DNA from: WHUA01 sp964585785
GTDB lineage: Bacteria > Pseudomonadota > Alphaproteobacteria > UBA8366
Reading direction: 5' to 3'
Assembly: GCA_964585785.1 (NCBI GenBank)
Contig: CAZPFL010000118.1
Coordinates: forward strand, 1 to 15,313
Length of the DNA stretch: 15,313 nucleotides
Positions 13,648 through 15,313 of this stretch are shown here, piece after piece. The position numbers were made by a program, and so were the translations under genes. The notes under the pieces were generated by a model. That model was not told the DNA's origin. It saw only the letters and a program-made list of their open reading frames with translations, and made no database searches. Each line of letters begins with the position of its first letter. Position 1 is the stretch's first letter.

Positions 13648-14442
13648 ATGCCGACACCGCTCGAGATCCTGCTCGATCCCGTTTCGCTGGTCGTGATCGC
13701 CCTCTATGCGGGCCTGCTGCTGTGGGAGAAGGCGGCGCCGGGGCGCGCGCTGCCCTATGTCCGCGGCTGGCGGACGCGCGGCCTCATCGCCTTCGGCGTC
13801 TATTTTTACCTGTCGTCTTACCTGCCGCTGCTATGGGACGGCTATCTGGCGCAGCTCCGGCTGTTCGACCTGACCGGACTCGGGACCGCCGGCGGCGCGG
13901 TCGTCGGGCTGCTGCTGATCGAGCTCGTGATCTACGCCTGGCATCGCACGATGCACGGCTTTTCGCCGCTCTGGCGCGTGTTCCACCAGATGCATCACAG
14001 CGCCGAGCGGCTCGACGTCTACGGCGCCTTCTACTTCAGCCCCTTCGACATGGCGGCCTTCACCTTCCTCGCCAGCCTCTGCCTCGTGCTGGTGGTTGGC
14101 GTCACGCCCGAAGCGGCGACGATCATCCTGCTGGCGACGACCTTCATGGGCATCTTCCAGCACGCCAACATCCGCACGCCGCACTGGCTCGGCTACGTCA
14201 TCCAGCGGCCGGAGAGCCACACCGTGCATCACGGCCGCGGTATCCACGCCTATAACTATTCCGACCTGCCGCTGTTCGACATCGTCTTCGACACCTTCCG
14301 CAACCCGGTGACCTATGAGAACCGGACCGGCTTCTACCCAGGCGCGTCGGCGCGCGTCGCGGACATGCTGCTGTTCAAGGACATCAACAAGAACCGGAAC
14401 AAGGACCAGCCGGAGCGCCCGCAGGCGCTGACGGTCGGCTGA
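13648..14442 (+). CDS. Fatty acid hydroxylase/sterol desaturase family membrane protein
   Basis: 264 residues, with AAGGAG (13635-13640) seven bases before the ATG. The di-iron histidine clusters of the superfamily are complete: HRTMH (99-103), HQMHH (113-117), a lone His172 in QHANI, and HTVHH (191-195). Hydrophobic segments lie at about 11-27, 45-64, 82-98, 133-152 and 155-171. These integral inner-membrane oxygenases insert OH or a double bond into lipid C-H bonds with O2 and an electron donor; bacterial substrates include fatty acids, carotenoids, hopanoids and alkylglycerols, and this one is not determined. It is a single-gene unit closed by the terminator at 14459-14500. Confidence 0.9.
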   Translation: MPTPLEILLDPVSLVVIALYAGLLLWEKAAPGRALPYVRGWRTRGLIAFGVYFYLSSYLPLLWDGYLAQLRLFDLTGLGTAGGAVVGLLLIELVIYAWHRTMHGFSPLWRVFHQMHHSAERLDVYGAFYFSPFDMAAFTFLASLCLVLVVGVTPEAATIILLATTFMGIFQHANIRTPHWLGYVIQRPESHTVHHGRGIHAYNYSDLPLFDIVFDTFRNPVTYENRTGFYPGASARVADMLLFKDINKNRNKDQPERPQALTVG

Positions 14443-14458
14443 GGCGCCTTGAGACTGG

Positions 14459-14500
14459 CGGGCGGGACGGGAACCGAGGCCCGTCCCGCCCGGTTTTCTT
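14459..14500 (+). terminator. Strong intrinsic terminator of the hydroxylase gene
   Basis: A perfect 13-bp GC stem (14459-14471 with 14480-14492), an 8-base loop, then GTTTTCTT. It begins 17 bases after the TGA. Confidence 0.93.
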
Positions 14501-14535
14501 GTGGGGCATGAATTGGCATTCGTAGGAGAGGGACC

Positions 14536-14601
14536 ATGGCCAATGCCGTTCTCGGCAGACAGCCGTGGATTGCCGCAACAAGTGCGGCAATGACGATTTA
14601 G
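14536..14601 (+). CDS. Possible 21-aa small protein
   Basis: AGGAGAGGG (14524-14532) precedes ATG 14536 at ideal spacing, and the frame runs 21 codons to TAG 14599-14601. The peptide begins MANAVLGRQPWIAATSAAM and has no known match. It lies after a strong terminator, so it needs its own promoter, which I cannot identify. The hairpin at 14569-14591 overlaps its 3' half. Possibly a chance frame. Confidence 0.25.
   Translation: MANAVLGRQPWIAATSAAMTI
14569..14591. repeat. Inverted repeat (hairpin) between convergent genes
   Basis: ATTGCCGCA, loop ACAAG, TGCGGCAAT: perfect 9-bp stem. No T run follows on either strand. Confidence 0.6.
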
Positions 14602-14627
14602 AGAAAATTCCTCGGATTAGAGACGTC

Positions 14628-14650
14628 ACTCGCGGATTTATTCCGCGAGT
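14628..14650. repeat. Inverted repeat (hairpin), possible end of the Crp-type transcript
   Basis: ACTCGCGGA, loop TTTAT, TCCGCGAGT: perfect 9-bp stem, about 80 bases beyond the stop of the minus-strand regulator. No T tract follows, so it is at best a 3'-end stabiliser or factor-dependent terminator. Confidence 0.45.
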
Positions 14651-14728
14651 TCATACGCCCCGGCCTTTCCACCCGACAGCCAGCCATGAAACAACGCGGG
14701 GCATGACAGTCGCTGAAAACGCGCCCGG

Positions 14729-15313
14729 CTAGCTGCCGCGGAACTGCTCGACCATATCCTCGAGCTTTTCCACGTCGAGGATGACCAGCTTGTCGTCCTC
14801 GCGCTTGACGAGGTCGATGCGCGACAGGTCGCCCAGCACGCGGGCGACGGTCTCGCGCGTGGTCGAGACGCGGCTCGCGATGTCGCCGTGGATCGGGATC
14901 GGCTGGATGGTCGCGCTGTTGTCGTCGCGGATGCCGGGCTTGGAGAGCCGCAGCAATTCCGCGTAGACGCGGTTGTTGGCGCCGAGCGTGCTGAGATCCA
15001 TGATGCGCTCGGTCGAGGCGCGGATGATGTGCGCCATGTGCACCATGATGCGCCTGGCGACCTCGGGATGCTCGAGCAGCAGCTCGCGGAAGGTTTCGTG
15101 GGTGAGGGACGCCACGGTCGTCGGTTCGATCGCGACCACGTTGGCCGAGCGCGGCTGGCTGTCGAGCGCGGCGAGCTCGCCGAAATGGCTGCCGGCGACC
15201 AGGTCGTCGAAGGTCACCTCGCGCCCGGACAGCGAATAGTTCACGATGCGGACCTTGCCCGAGACGATGAAGTAAACCTCGCGGCTTTCCGCCTGGCGGT
15301 CGATGATCAGCTC
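14729..15313 (-). CDS. Crp/Fnr-family transcription regulator, N-terminus outside window
   Basis: 194 residues are visible from the window end (15313) to TAG 14731-14729; the frame stays open at the edge and about 30-40 residues are missing, so an internal ATG at 15244 is not the start. The cyclic-nucleotide-binding beta roll shows VYFIVSGKVRI and the phosphate-binding cassette FGELAALDSQPRSA, close to that of Crp, suggesting cAMP or cGMP binding. A dimerisation helix follows, then a winged helix-turn-helix with HGDIASRVSTTRETVARVL as its recognition part. No FNR-type cysteines are visible, though an N-terminal cluster would lie outside the window. It converges on the hydroxylase gene. Targets are unknown. 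Confidence 0.92.
   Translation of the reverse strand, partial: ELIIDRQAESREVYFIVSGKVRIVNYSLSGREVTFDDLVAGSHFGELAALDSQPRSANVVAIEPTTVASLTHETFRELLLEHPEVARRIMVHMAHIIRASTERIMDLSTLGANNRVYAELLRLSKPGIRDDNSATIQPIPIHGDIASRVSTTRETVARVLGDLSRIDLVKREDDKLVILDVEKLEDMVEQFRGS

Overview
The window is high-GC DNA (roughly two thirds G+C by eye) and reads like a chromosome segment of an alphaproteobacterium, possibly of the Rhodospirillales or Hyphomicrobiales. This placement is an inference from codon use, gene types, an anaerobox-like regulatory site and a -24/-12 promoter; no phylogenetic marker is present. A run of exactly 100 N (1914-2013) shows that this is a scaffold from a draft assembly.

Left part (1-3110): the 3' end of a multi-pass GT39-type membrane glycosyltransferase converges, across the gap, on a GT2 polyprenyl-phosphate sugar synthase-like protein. 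The two could act in sequence: GT2 loads a sugar on a lipid carrier and the GT39-like enzyme transfers it outside the membrane.

Central part (3463-9241): a same-strand operon begins with a near-consensus sigma-54 promoter. It encodes a secreted solute-binding protein, a double-length permease, an ABC ATPase and a gamma-glutamyltransferase-like Ntn hydrolase with no signal peptide. Permease and ATPase are of the ferric/phosphonate/polyamine-type importer class, but the binding protein lacks the tyrosine pair of ferric-binding proteins. The arrangement suggests uptake of an organic, probably nitrogen-containing compound followed by cytoplasmic amide hydrolysis, under RpoN control. A perfect 28-nt inverted repeat separates the binding-protein gene from the permease gene.

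Accessory-looking part (9242-12013): long non-coding stretches hold three small genes without recognisable homology. These encode a 152-aa soluble protein behind an AT-rich promoter island, a 74-aa protein behind an FNR/FixK-type anaerobox, and an 85-aa protein with two membrane segments. Several hairpins lie among them, including a strong intrinsic terminator at 11968-12000.

Right part (12014-15313): tRNA-Lys(UUU) on the minus strand with its own sigma-70-like promoter, a class 3 lipase-like alpha/beta hydrolase, a fatty acid hydroxylase/sterol desaturase family membrane protein with a textbook terminator, and a convergent Crp-type regulator that runs off the window end.
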